From contig CAZUJL010000023.1 of the NCBI GenBank assembly GCA_964620045.1, positions 7,780 through 71,779 of the forward strand: a stretch of DNA of 64,000 nucleotides, in the 5' to 3' direction. Origin of the DNA: VFKU01 sp964620045 (GTDB lineage Bacteria; Hydrogenedentota; Hydrogenedentia; Hydrogenedentales; GCA-2746185). Made by a program: the position numbers and the translations under genes. Positions 51,831-60,682 of the stretch are shown piece by piece. The notes below the pieces were generated by a model. That model was given only the letters and a program-made list of their open reading frames with translations, did no database searches and was not told the DNA's origin. The first letter of the stretch is position 1. Every line of letters begins with the position of its first letter.

Positions 51831-54116
51831 TCAGAAAGCGCCCACGACGACGGGGCCGCCTTCTGCTATGACCGTCATCGGCTTACTGAATGTTATTCGC
51901 GTCACGTCTATCGCGGAGACGATATGCAGCGTTCCACCGGGATTCAAGTGGGCGATGCCTTCTTCCAACGAGCTATACGGCTGCATCTGCGTGCCCCGCT
52001 CTACTCCAGGATGACTGATGTCTACCCAGACGTCATTTAACATCACCGGCGTTACTGGGTCGCCCAAGATAGCGACATCGTCGATGTTCCAGCCGCTGTA
52101 GGTCACGCTGGAATCCGCCGTGCCCATCACCCAGCGCACGTACACGGTGCTACGCCCGTTTGCGACCGCGGAGATGTCGTAGCTTTGTTTGGACCACTCG
52201 CTTTCGGCAATGGCGGGGCCGTTGTGTACCCACACATCCGTCCACGTTGTGCCGTTGTTGCTTACCTGCACCTTGGCGTGGTCAAACGCGGAGTCCTCCA
52301 CACCGAGCCAGCGTTGGAAGGTCAATCCGACTTTGGTTAATCCGCTGCAGTTGAACGCCGTGGTGGTTAGCGTCCGCTCGATCATGTTGTCGGGGTAGTC
52401 ACCGGCGAGGTTGTAGCCGTACACGTTGCTGCCCGTGAATCCGCTCGTCGGATCAGGGTTTCGGCTACCGGCGCCCAAGGGTACGCCGAACTGCCACAAC
52501 GCCGTCGGCGTCCAGCCTGGGTTGCTGTTCATGGGCACGTAGTGCTGCACCGTCTGGCTAGGCTGCACGACGGACAACAGCCGCACGTTATATGCCGATA
52601 TCCTCCCGTTCGTGAGGTCGGTGAACGTGACGGCCGCCGTATGCAGGCCGCCCGGAAGGGCATTTGCCGCCGCCCCGAAGGTGACCGTCACGGTTGTCGA
52701 GGCGCCCATGGCCAAATTGCCGGACGTCGGCGACACAGTTGCCCATGCTTGGTTTGAACTCGCCGACCAGTTCGCGGGGGTGTTGTCGAGGTTCGTCAAC
52801 GTAAACGTCAAGGCGGACGGCGAAAATGGTCCGCCCTCATCGCCTATCGTGTTAACGCCGTCGTTGGGCAGCGCCGTGATCCACGCAGCCGGCGCGCGCC
52901 ACCCCGCGGCGATCGGCGCCGTGATGTTTAGCGTGAACGCATTGTTGGCGACGTTGATGAGGCCCGTCGGTTCGCCTGCATAGCTCACGCTGGGATTCGA
53001 GAACCGTTGCACGCGCACACCGGGCGCGTACGCCATGATCGAGCGGTAGTCGCCATCCACGCCGGGGACGGATGAATTGCCCCAGTGCCACCCAAGCGAG
53101 TCCGGAAACAAACCGCCGCCGGGCGCCTGGGTCAGATCGTGCTGTGCACCCATGTTGTGACCGAGCTCATGCGCGAAACTGAAATTGCCGGTGGCGCATC
53201 CGTAATGCACCACGCTGAATGCCGAGCCAGAGAAATCTCCCGTCTCGCTCAACATCAAGTATCCGATGCCGCACGAGCTGCCGTCATTGATGATCAGGTC
53301 GACGAAGTCCGCGCCGGTCGATTCTCGGGCGATATGGACTTCATCCATGACCCCGTCGCCGTTGGTCCGCAAGGCACCCAGCGCGGCGCTGAATCCCGCC
53401 GATTCCACGTAGCCCACTTCGAAGGTTCCAACGAGGTTCAGCGCAAAATCGATGAGGCTGAAGGAGTAGGCGTCGTTGGATTCAGCGATGGCGAGATCGA
53501 TCAACGATTCCATCGCCGCTGTTCCGCCCACGGTGGCGCGCGCCGACTTGGTGTACACCACCAGTATGTCGGCCACATCTCCTGCGCCTCGCGTAACCAG
53601 CGGACGCGGTTGCCCCAACAGTGCAGGCGTTGGCGTAGGGATCACTGCCTGATCGGCGCCCGTCGCGCACGCCGCGAATTCGGTCGGATCGATCTCGGAC
53701 ACCTGATAGGTGTCGCCGGCGCCGTACCGAATTTGAAACCATCCGTGCGCCGGGGAGTGAACGTTCGCTTGTAGGATGCCGTCGACGACGGAGATCGTCA
53801 CGCGGCTGTATTCATCATCCGTGAGTTTGCCGGTCCAGGTGTAGCGATTGGCACTGCGGCTGGTTAGCGTTTCCAGTGCGACATCGACCGCGCGATCGGC
53901 AAACAGACTAAGCCGGAGTTTCGCGCCGGTGCGCGTTGTGGTCGTCGGCAATACGGATTCATTGAGTACGACATTGCGCGTGCGCATCGCGGTATCGGGG
54001 ATGACGCTTTTGACGATCGCATCACGCCCCCGCGCTTCCAGCAAGAGTTCCTGCCCCAGGGCAGACGCGCAAAGACTCCACACCGCCAACACCGCGACCT
54101 GAATGCGTTGCGCCAT
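51831..54116 (-). CDS. Reprolysin-like (M12) secreted metalloprotease with jelly-roll module
   Basis: A 761-residue secreted protein: signal peptide VAVLAVWSLCASALG, a propeptide, then a metzincin domain with SFAHELGHNMGAQHD (HExxHxxGxxH, near residue 316) and a downstream SIMAYAP Met-turn. After it come an Ig/BACON-like region (about 440-535), a ~150-residue module opening with NPGWTPTALWQFG and closing with YSGWNIDDVAILGDP, and a final module with DVWVDISHPGVERGTQMQPYSSL. The last three modules are in the same order and closely similar to those of the M6 protease at 3425, although the catalytic domains belong to different families. AGGA lies before the ATG. Confidence 0.9.
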   Translation of the reverse strand: MAQRIQVAVLAVWSLCASALGQELLLEARGRDAIVKSVIPDTAMRTRNVVLNESVLPTTTTRTGAKLRLSLFADRAVDVALETLTSRSANRYTWTGKLTDDEYSRVTISVVDGILQANVHSPAHGWFQIRYGAGDTYQVSEIDPTEFAACATGADQAVIPTPTPALLGQPRPLVTRGAGDVADILVVYTKSARATVGGTAAMESLIDLAIAESNDAYSFSLIDFALNLVGTFEVGYVESAGFSAALGALRTNGDGVMDEVHIARESTGADFVDLIINDGSSCGIGYLMLSETGDFSGSAFSVVHYGCATGNFSFAHELGHNMGAQHDLTQAPGGGLFPDSLGWHWGNSSVPGVDGDYRSIMAYAPGVRVQRFSNPSVSYAGEPTGLINVANNAFTLNITAPIAAGWRAPAAWITALPNDGVNTIGDEGGPFSPSALTFTLTNLDNTPANWSASSNQAWATVSPTSGNLAMGASTTVTVTFGAAANALPGGLHTAAVTFTDLTNGRISAYNVRLLSVVQPSQTVQHYVPMNSNPGWTPTALWQFGVPLGAGSRNPDPTSGFTGSNVYGYNLAGDYPDNMIERTLTTTAFNCSGLTKVGLTFQRWLGVEDSAFDHAKVQVSNNGTTWTDVWVHNGPAIAESEWSKQSYDISAVANGRSTVYVRWVMGTADSSVTYSGWNIDDVAILGDPVTPVMLNDVWVDISHPGVERGTQMQPYSSLEEGIAHLNPGGTLHIVSAIDVTRITFSKPMTVIAEGGPVVVGAF

Positions 54117-54343
54117 CTATTCCTAACCCCACGGTAGGCCCGGTGTTTTTGGCACCGTTGGCAAGGTAGTTTTAGCCAAAGGCGTCTTACGTAATCAAGC
54201 GATTTACTTCTCTACTTTCTTGACATCTGCGCCTCGAAACGCTCGATTCCTAACAAAAAACCGCTCGTTTTCCCTTATTTCTCACCTGCTGAATAAATTT
54301 CCCCAGATCCCGTCTAACTCCATGTAGCCAAAGGGGAAAACCC

Positions 54344-54988
54344 ATGGGAATGCCCTTAAGCTTGCGGCTCCGTTATCATACGGGCGTCGTGACCACGAAG
54401 ACTGCCATAAATGTCCCGCCTGCGCGTGAGGCCGAGGATAGCACCCTCGTCGCCCAAGCCCGGGCTGGCGAATATGGTGCCTTTGAGGAGCTCGTCCGCC
54501 GGTATCGGAACGACGTCTTCGCGCTCGCGTACCACTATGTGCGCAATCGTGAGGAAGCGTGGGACCTCTCGCAAGAAGTCTTTGTGAAGGCGCACGCGGG
54601 CTTAAAACATTTCCGTGGTGAATCTAGTTTCAAGACCTGGCTCTTGCGGATCACGGCGAACCGGTGCAAGGACTTCTTCAAGAAACGCCGCCTGCGCACC
54701 GTGGCGCTGGAATCGCCCGACGGACAGACCGTTGATCCGCCGGCGGCCGGGCAAACGCCCGATCAGTCCGCGGAGTCGGCGGAGCTCGGTGCGGCGCTCG
54801 ACGCCGCGCTGAAGACGCTGCCGGAGAAACACCGGATGGCGATCGTGCTTCGCGAGTACCAGGGGCTGTCGTATGAAGCGATGGCTGACGTCATGCAGTG
54901 CAGTTTGGGAACCGTTATGAGCCGGTTGCATCACGCCCGGAAGAAGATGCAAAAGGCGCTGTTGGCAGCGGGATATGCCGGGGAGTAG
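54344..54988 (+). CDS. ECF-type sigma factor
   Basis: A 214-residue sigma-70 family protein. Region 2 contains FEELVRRYRNDVFALAYHYV and DLSQEVFVKAHAGLKHFRGESSFKTWLLRITANRCKDF; region 4 contains LPEKHRMAIVLREYQGLSYEAMADVMQCSLGTVMSRLHHARKKM. Region 3 is absent, as in ECF factors. The first ~28 residues before AEDSTLVAQ are an extension; the start at 54344 has AAGGGG upstream, while GTGs at about 54386 are possible. TTGACA at 54220-54225 may mark a promoter. Next gene is its anti-sigma factor. Confidence 0.93.
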   Translation: MGMPLSLRLRYHTGVVTTKTAINVPPAREAEDSTLVAQARAGEYGAFEELVRRYRNDVFALAYHYVRNREEAWDLSQEVFVKAHAGLKHFRGESSFKTWLLRITANRCKDFFKKRRLRTVALESPDGQTVDPPAAGQTPDQSAESAELGAALDAALKTLPEKHRMAIVLREYQGLSYEAMADVMQCSLGTVMSRLHHARKKMQKALLAAGYAGE

Positions 54989-54992
54989 TCAC

Positions 54993-55454
54993 ATGAACGA
55001 CGCATGCACATTCGGAGAACGAGTCGAACGCTGGTTCGACGGCGAGCTCGCCGACGGCGAGGGCGTTCGCGCGCATCTCGCGATCTGCCCGGCCTGCACG
55101 CAGCATCTGGCCGCGCTGGAGCGTATGCGCGCCGGTTTTGCCGCGCGCAAAGCCGTGCCCGATATCAACGATATGCAGATGAACGCTTTTCTGAACGAAC
55201 TGCGCGATCGTGTCGAGACTGCTCCGGCCGCCGTGCGCCCGCTGCGTTTCTGGACCATGCTTTCCGCCGCCGCCGCGGCTATCGTGGTGGTGATTTCGTT
55301 CTTCTCGATTGTGTCGCCGGCGCCGAAGCCAATTGAGGCGACCGTCATCGAACGCCGCTCGACCGACATCGAAGGCGCGACGACCAGTGTCTCCGTTTCG
55401 GATGATGGCACGACTACGGTGTGGGTTAACGTGCCGGAGGAAGACATGTGGTAA
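54993..55454 (+). CDS. Anti-sigma factor with zinc-finger motif and one membrane helix
   Basis: A 153-residue protein. The N-terminus has the zinc-binding anti-sigma (ZAS) motif HLAICPACTQHL (HxxxCxxC, near residue 24), a helical linker with LRDRVETAP, a single membrane helix WTMLSAAAAAIVVVISFFSIV (about residues 88-110) and a short periplasmic tail. It should hold the ECF factor at the inner membrane and release it on an envelope signal. The ATG at 54993 follows the sigma stop by four bases with GGGGAG before it. Its own stop overlaps the next start by one base. Confidence 0.87.
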   Translation: MNDACTFGERVERWFDGELADGEGVRAHLAICPACTQHLAALERMRAGFAARKAVPDINDMQMNAFLNELRDRVETAPAAVRPLRFWTMLSAAAAAIVVVISFFSIVSPAPKPIEATVIERRSTDIEGATTSVSVSDDGTTTVWVNVPEEDMW

Positions 55455-55912
55455 TGACCGCCGCTGGGCTGGTCATATTCGCCGCTTCCTTCCTCGCCGC
55501 CGACGAGAACGCCGCCGCGCAAACAGTCAACGTTGCGATGGTGGCTGTCGAAGGGCGCCGCGAGGGCAAGTCCACGCAATCGTTCGGGCCTGGCCTCGAT
55601 GAAGTTCGTAAAGCGCTTACGGGTCTCGCTTTTGACACCTTTACCAAGGTGCAGTCCGCCGAGGTGCCCTGTCATTACGGCGAAGAGCAACGAATTCTTG
55701 TCAATGAGCGTTACACGCTCTATGTCACGCCGGTCTCGAAACTCGACGATGGCCGTGTGCGCATCCGGGCCCGCATTACGCGGCTGTCGCGCGATGGGAC
55801 GACGGTCGATGCCCTCGACACCACGCTGCAGCTCGTGCCGGGCGCACATTTGAACCTCGGCGGGCTCAAGCTCGAACAGGGCGAGCTGATCCTGGTGATG
55901 TCCGTTAAGTAA
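55454..55912 (+). CDS. Exported protein of unknown function, third gene of the ECF operon
   Basis: A 152-residue protein with a signal peptide (TAAGLVIFAASFLAA). Mature part: VNVAMVAVEGRREGKSTQSFGPGLDEVRKALTGL, then a beta-rich section with RYTLYVTPVSKLDDGRVRIRARI. No family recognised. It begins inside the anti-sigma stop (TAATG), so the three genes form one operon. As a secreted partner of an anti-sigma factor it could be a signal sensor or the main regulated product. Eight bases overlap the convergent metallophosphoesterase gene. A GTG at 55448 is a possible alternative start. Confidence 0.72.
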   Translation: MTAAGLVIFAASFLAADENAAAQTVNVAMVAVEGRREGKSTQSFGPGLDEVRKALTGLAFDTFTKVQSAEVPCHYGEEQRILVNERYTLYVTPVSKLDDGRVRIRARITRLSRDGTTVDALDTTLQLVPGAHLNLGGLKLEQGELILVMSVK

Positions 55913-56807
55913 GCGGGATTGTCACGGAACGATCGCGCGCTTCCCCCGCCGTCCACGTGTTGTTATCGATCAACGATCCCGCCGCGTAGCTCGGATCGCT
56001 CAGCCCCCGCGACACGACTTCGATTCGATCATCGTGCACGGCCACTTCTCGGTATTCCACGGGATACTCCGGCAAGGACGCGGTAACGATGTGCGTCACG
56101 CCATTCACGTCTTCGATGATGTTCATGTGTAGATGCCCGGAGATCATCGCGCGTACGTTATCGTGCCGCGTGAATAGCGCAATGAGGTCTTCCCCATTTT
56201 CCAAATGCCCGGCATCCGCCATGCCCGGCCGCGCCACGCGCTCGGGAATTCCAATCGCCGGGTAGTGGCACACGACGATGGCCGGCTGCGCTTCGTGCAC
56301 GCCCAGGTCCGCATCGAGCCACGCGAGTTGCTCGATCGGCACTACCCATCGCCCACGCTCGGCGCCGGCTTCGGTAATGATTTTCGTCTTCGGTGTTGGA
56401 AAGGGCATCTGCGATCCATCCGGCCATAGCCACATCGGATCGAGCACGGCGAAATGCAGGCCCTTGTGCGAGAAGGAGTAGTACGTCCGCTGGTTCGGCA
56501 AATGCGCGTGGTATGCCTCGCGGAACCAGTCCCGCGACTTCTCCACGACGAAATCGTGGTTGCCGCCCATGGGGTAGTACGGGTAGCCGAGCCAGTCGAT
56601 CAAGTCGCGCGCGGCGAACACGGCGTCGCGGGACGGATGGCTGGCCAAATCGCCGGTTGCCAGGATGAAATCAGGCTTGAGGTCGCGCAGGTCGCGGCGC
56701 AGCGTCCGCATCACGTCCGGCATCATCGTGCACAGGAAGCCGTTGTTCCACCGGCCATCGGTCACACTGCCCAGGTGCGGATCGGTGATCTGTACAAACT
56801 TCCACAT
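55905..56807 (-). CDS. Metallophosphoesterase (calcineurin-like, CpdA/Icc type)
   Basis: A 300-residue two-metal phosphoesterase. The motifs are in order: ITDPHLG (residues 7-13), LATGDLASHP, GGNHDFVVE and later VVCHYPAIG and ISGHLHMNII. This arrangement fits cyclic-nucleotide or nucleoside-diphosphate phosphodiesterases; it has no signal peptide, so it is cytoplasmic. Convergent, overlapping the ECF operon end by eight bases. Substrate unknown. Confidence 0.93.
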   Translation of the reverse strand: MWKFVQITDPHLGSVTDGRWNNGFLCTMMPDVMRTLRRDLRDLKPDFILATGDLASHPSRDAVFAARDLIDWLGYPYYPMGGNHDFVVEKSRDWFREAYHAHLPNQRTYYSFSHKGLHFAVLDPMWLWPDGSQMPFPTPKTKIITEAGAERGRWVVPIEQLAWLDADLGVHEAQPAIVVCHYPAIGIPERVARPGMADAGHLENGEDLIALFTRHDNVRAMISGHLHMNIIEDVNGVTHIVTASLPEYPVEYREVAVHDDRIEVVSRGLSDPSYAAGSLIDNNTWTAGEARDRSVTIPLT

Positions 56808-56833
56808 CGAGGCCTAGCCGCTCCCGTCCCCAA

Positions 56834-57313
56834 TCAGAGCTTCTTAAAGTACCTCGCGACGGGGAACAATCCAAATCCGGCCTTTTCGTAGGTCCGGCGG
56901 GCGGGCCCGTGGCCCGGATCGCCGCCGGTTTCGACCATGGCAATCGTGGCGCCCTTGCTTTTCATCCACTCCAGCGCATGGGCCGTGAGCGTTAGCGCGA
57001 TACCCTGTCGCTGGCAGTCCGGATCGACCGCGATCATGTAGATTTCGCCGTAGGTGGCGTGCAGCCGGATGGCGACGAACCCCACGACCGCCTCCCCGTT
57101 CGTGGCGACCCAGGTATTAAAGTCCGCCGACGCGCAGGTCTCCTTGACGGATTGCTCTTGGGAGATCCGCCAACCTTCGGGGTAGAAATCCTGGTATACC
57201 GCCGGCTCGAAGACCTGCTCCAGCGAGACAAATACCGGTGCCCACGCGCGCAGCGACAGGTCAACTACGGCGGCTTCGTGTTGCTCCTTCTTGTACGGGG
57301 CCATCTGAATCAT
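56834..57313 (-). CDS. GNAT-family acetyltransferase
   Basis: A 159-residue acetyltransferase. VVGFVAIRLHATYGEIYMIAVDPDCQRQGIALTLTAHALEWMKSKG contains the acetyl-CoA-binding RQGIAL motif and the preceding beta-strands, then GHGPARRTYEKAGFGLFP. Substrate unknown. The ATG at 57313 is seven bases after GAGG; upstream in-frame ATGs at 57331 and 57358 are not preceded by a ribosome site. Separated from the next minus-strand gene upstream by a strong terminator. Confidence 0.9.
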   Translation of the reverse strand: MIQMAPYKKEQHEAAVVDLSLRAWAPVFVSLEQVFEPAVYQDFYPEGWRISQEQSVKETCASADFNTWVATNGEAVVGFVAIRLHATYGEIYMIAVDPDCQRQGIALTLTAHALEWMKSKGATIAMVETGGDPGHGPARRTYEKAGFGLFPVARYFKKL

Positions 57314-57361
57314 GATCCACCTCAGGTTCATTCCGTCTGAGAATTCAGATATGCGCACTCT

Positions 57362-57398
57362 AAAAAAGAAATCCCCGCCCGATGCCGGACGGGGATTT
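57362..57398 (-). terminator. Intrinsic terminator of the V4R regulator gene
   Basis: AAATCCCCG and CGGGGATTT form a 9-bp stem with further pairing toward the loop (CC/GG). On the minus strand it is followed by CTTTTTTAG. The gene's stop codon is 16 bases before it. Confidence 0.85.
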
Positions 57399-57413
57399 AA
57401 TATGCGTCTCGAA

Positions 57414-59084
57414 TTATTCGATACCGTAACGTTTCATCGAGCGCCACAGCGTCGTGCGGCCGACGCCGAGCATCTCGGCCGCCTTACTGCGGTTGTTGTT
57501 CGTGCGGCTAAGGGTCGCGTTGATCACTTCCGGCGTGAGGTCGCCCGGCTGTTTCATCCAGCGCGTCGCGAGCACTTCCTCCGGCAGGTCTTTCGGCTCA
57601 AGCTCGTTGCCCGTGCACATGATCAAGGCGTGCTCGATCACGTTGCGCAACTGCCGCACGTTGCCCGGCCACGCGCAATCCAGCAGCAACTGCTTGAACG
57701 CCGCCGACATCACCACCTGCGGCTTCTCGTACTTCTTCTGAATCTCGCGCAGGAAATCTTCGGAGAGGCGCAGGATATCGGTCTGGCGATCACGCAGCGG
57801 CGGTACGTCCAGCCGGCCGACGGCCAGCGCATAGTAGAAGTCCTCGCGAATCTCCCCCGCTTCCTTGGCTTCGAGCGGGTCTTCTTGCACGGCCGCGATG
57901 ATGCGGACGTCGGCCTGTTCCGGATGCTCCGCGCCCTTTGGCCAGATTTGCCCGGTCTGCATCGCCTTGAGCAGCAGGCCTTGGATTTCGTGCGACAACT
58001 CGGTCACGCGGTTGAGGTACAGCGTCCCGCCATTCGCGCGCAGATACGCGCCCGTATGCTTCAGGGTCGCGCCCATAAACGCGTCTTTTTCGAAGCCAAA
58101 CAGCTCCTGTTCGAGCTGCGCCTCGGGAATCCCGACGCAATCGACTTCCACAAACGGCTTCTCTTTACGCTTGCTGCCGCGGTGGATCGTGCGCGCCACG
58201 GTTTCCTTGCCCGTGCCCGGTTCGCCGTGGATGATTACGGGCGCGTCGGACGCCATCAACTGTCGCGCGCGCTGCGCCACGGGACCCATCGCGTCGGAAT
58301 CGGTGACCACTGTTTCGAGCACGAGGTCGCTGCGCGTTTGACGCTTCGCGGTCGCGAGCGCCATTTGCGCGCGCCGCGCGGAACGCTGCGCCTTCGACAC
58401 CAGCACATCGCGCATCTTCAGTTCGTCATCGACGCTCTCGGGTTGGAGTGCGATTCGCATCCAGTTCACTTCTTCGCCAAACTCTGAATCGAGTTTGCTG
58501 ATGAAGATGCAGTTCTCCGCGCCGCACGCCGAGCAGTTCGACTCCGTGGTGAGCACGCGCTTGCCGAGGATCTCGCTTGTGTGTCCCGAGAGATACCCCG
58601 CCGTGTTCCAGCAGCAACCTTGCCCCTTGCCGCCGAGTCCCGCCATCCGCTGGATGGCCGCCTCGCTGCTCATCGACACCGTGATCTCGCGCAGCAGCGT
58701 CTTTTTTTCGGCTTCGTAGTCGAAGCGCCGCGTCTCGGCCACGTAGCGGCCTTGGAGCTGGCCGAACACCAGCGCCGCCTGCAGCGCGAGCCGCGCGTTG
58801 TCGCCGAAGGTTTGCAGGTGCTTCACCGCATCGCGCCGGCCCTGTTCGAAACCGGTCCGGAACAGCAGCGCGCGGGTCCGCTCGACGCCCAAGGTCGCCG
58901 CGAGGTGGCGGCGTTCCACGGCGAGTGTTTCATGGTCGATGAAACTACCTGCCCGCGTGAGCACGCTCAATCGCCCGCGCTTCGGGTTGCCCTCCACCCA
59001 CAGATGACGCTCGGCCTCGACGTAGTGGGCCAAGACCGGTGGCAGTTCGAGAAATAGACTAGACGTAAGTTTGGCTGGACGCAT
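57414..59084 (-). CDS. V4R-domain, sigma54-activator-like regulator with degenerate AAA motifs
   Basis: A 556-residue protein. Residues 1-140 are an XylR-N-like region, then a V4R domain (about 145-215) with the metal-binding cysteines CCWNTAGY and CSACGAENCIF. A sigma54-interaction AAA domain follows: Walker A GEPGTGKETVA (287-297) is intact, but the GAFTGA loop is DAFMGA (334-339) and Walker B reads LYLNRV (355-360) where LFLDEI is normal. The arginine-finger region IREDFYYAL is kept. The C-terminus is a Fis-type HTH (AEMLGVGRTTLWRSMKRYGIE). It should bind DNA and an effector, but sigma54-dependent activation is doubtful. It is the only gene between two terminator/promoter regions. Confidence 0.92.
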   Translation of the reverse strand: MRPAKLTSSLFLELPPVLAHYVEAERHLWVEGNPKRGRLSVLTRAGSFIDHETLAVERRHLAATLGVERTRALLFRTGFEQGRRDAVKHLQTFGDNARLALQAALVFGQLQGRYVAETRRFDYEAEKKTLLREITVSMSSEAAIQRMAGLGGKGQGCCWNTAGYLSGHTSEILGKRVLTTESNCSACGAENCIFISKLDSEFGEEVNWMRIALQPESVDDELKMRDVLVSKAQRSARRAQMALATAKRQTRSDLVLETVVTDSDAMGPVAQRARQLMASDAPVIIHGEPGTGKETVARTIHRGSKRKEKPFVEVDCVGIPEAQLEQELFGFEKDAFMGATLKHTGAYLRANGGTLYLNRVTELSHEIQGLLLKAMQTGQIWPKGAEHPEQADVRIIAAVQEDPLEAKEAGEIREDFYYALAVGRLDVPPLRDRQTDILRLSEDFLREIQKKYEKPQVVMSAAFKQLLLDCAWPGNVRQLRNVIEHALIMCTGNELEPKDLPEEVLATRWMKQPGDLTPEVINATLSRTNNNRSKAAEMLGVGRTTLWRSMKRYGIE

Positions 59085-59135
59085 TACAGGAATCCCCCGC
59101 GGTACAAGGTTGCAGCCCCCGCAGCAACAGCACTT

Positions 59136-59164
59136 TAATTAACAAACGTTCCAGTGTTTGTCAA
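59136..59164 (-). promoter_or_regulatory. Promoter/operator of the V4R regulator gene
   Basis: TTGACA (59159-59164, minus strand) with a weak -10 (TAATTA) 17 bases on. The spacer holds an inverted repeat ACAAAC-8-GTTTGT (59142-59161), a plausible autoregulatory site. Further upstream TGTTTCAT/ATGAAACA (59166-59219) forms a second, widely spaced inverted repeat. Confidence 0.55.
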
Positions 59165-59291
59165 GTGTTTCATGTCGCTCTGCGCCTTTTGGGAACAGGC
59201 CTGTAAGCGCAATGAAACATGCAGGAAAGCCAAGGCGGGTGTTTCAGATCAGCGCTGGAGGTTATGGACTGAGTGGACGATGTGGACGGAA

Positions 59292-60152
59292 CTATGGTTT
59301 TTGGGTAGGTGTGGTTTTCTTGGATCGAACCCACAAGATTACGAACAGCACCACCCCCGCCGCCGCCGCGCCCAGCGAAAAGACCTGCTGGTCGGTTAGC
59401 CCGCCGACGCGCACGGGGTTATGGTCGCCGCGGTACATCTCCACCACGAAGCGCAGCACGCCGTACAGCACGAAATAGGTCGGCATCGTGAAGCCGACGA
59501 ACGGGTGCCACTTTTTCCGCAATAGCAGCATGATCCCAAAGAGGCACAACAGCCCCGCCGCCTCGTACAACTGGGTCGGGTGGATGGGGTGTGACCAGTG
59601 CGAGGCCTCGGTCACGTCGCTGTACCGGCTCATGTGGTCCAGGAAGGCAGGGCTGCCCACGGGGCGCTCGTTCAGGTTCCACGGTACACGCCGTGCGGGG
59701 ATGCCCCAAGGCATGTCCGTGGGCTTGCCATAGCAGCAGCCGTAGAAAAAGCAGCCGAGTCGGCCGAAGGCGTGGCCCAGCGGCAGGTAGGGCATCATCA
59801 CATCGCAGGCCGGCCAGAACGGCACCTTGTGCCGGCGCAGATACCAGATCGCGAAGAGCAGCGTCGGCGGCAACGCGCCCTGGAACACCAGGCCGCCGTT
59901 CCACACGGCGATCCAACCGAGCGGGTCGTTCCACGAGTACTCTTCGGGGAACATGATGATGTGCGCGACGCGCGTGCCCGCGAGGCCGATGAACAGCAGC
60001 ACGAATCCCATGTCGGAAAACACCTTGGGATTCATGCCGCGCTTGACGGCGTCCTTCTGCACGAAATGCAGCCCCGTTAGAAAGCCCACCGCGATCATCA
60101 GACCGTACATGTGGATCTTCAGCGGTCCGATCTCAAACAGTGTGGGGAGCAT
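59292..60152 (-). CDS. lgt: Prolipoprotein diacylglyceryl transferase
   Basis: A 286-residue polytopic enzyme that transfers diacylglyceryl from phosphatidylglycerol to the lipobox Cys. IHMYGLMIAVGFLTGL near the start, GHAFGRLGCFFYGCCYGKPTD as the signature (the classic GRxGNFxNGE is replaced by the Cys-rich variant of many non-proteobacteria), PTQLYEAAGL, and RFVVEMYRGD at the end. It overlaps the upstream lspA gene by 20 bases. Many lipoproteins are encoded in this window, consistent with the need for it. Confidence 0.95.
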   Translation of the reverse strand: MLPTLFEIGPLKIHMYGLMIAVGFLTGLHFVQKDAVKRGMNPKVFSDMGFVLLFIGLAGTRVAHIIMFPEEYSWNDPLGWIAVWNGGLVFQGALPPTLLFAIWYLRRHKVPFWPACDVMMPYLPLGHAFGRLGCFFYGCCYGKPTDMPWGIPARRVPWNLNERPVGSPAFLDHMSRYSDVTEASHWSHPIHPTQLYEAAGLLCLFGIMLLLRKKWHPFVGFTMPTYFVLYGVLRFVVEMYRGDHNPVRVGGLTDQQVFSLGAAAAGVVLFVILWVRSKKTTPTQKP

Positions 60153-60648
60153 TGGTCTCCTTGGGCGCGGGTTTGGCCCACGTGACGATCAGCAGCAGCA
60201 CACCCACGACCACGCACGCATCGGCGACATTAAACGCCGGGTAGTATTTCCATGGAAAGTCGAATGGGATGAAATAAAAATGGACTTGGAAAAAGTCCGT
60301 CACGCCGCCGAACACGATGCGGTCGATCATGTTTCCCAGCGCGCCGGCGCAGACCAGGCCAAACGCGGTGGATTGCCACTTGGAGTGTATGTCGAGATTG
60401 AAATACAGATAGGCGAGCACGCCCATTGCGGCCAGCGGCGCCAGATAGGCCACCATCGGAACTTGGTGGAACATGCCCCCGACGATACCGGTGTTGGTGT
60501 GGCGCACGAACTGGAAGAAGACGTTGTCCACGCCGCCGGTCTGCGGGGCGATGGTCGCGCGCACGATGGCCTTACTTGCCTGATCCGCGATGAGTCCGGC
60601 GGCGGCGAAGCACACAATCCACCGCACTTGCCGCGCACGATCTGTCAT
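60133..60648 (-). CDS. lspA: Lipoprotein signal peptidase
   Basis: A 171-residue membrane aspartic protease that removes the signal from lipid-modified prolipoproteins, acting directly after Lgt. The catalytic Asp pair lies in GALGNMIDRIVFGGVTDFFQV and FNVADACVVVGV; HTNTGIVGGMF takes the place of the usual NTGAAFG. Four hydrophobic helices. It overlaps lgt by 20 bases and follows the DksA-like gene by 34, so one operon is likely. Confidence 0.94.
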   Translation of the reverse strand: MTDRARQVRWIVCFAAAGLIADQASKAIVRATIAPQTGGVDNVFFQFVRHTNTGIVGGMFHQVPMVAYLAPLAAMGVLAYLYFNLDIHSKWQSTAFGLVCAGALGNMIDRIVFGGVTDFFQVHFYFIPFDFPWKYYPAFNVADACVVVGVLLLIVTWAKPAPKETNAPHTV

Positions 60649-60682
60649 TGGGTCGATCCGTCCAAGGCCTCACACGGCCGAC

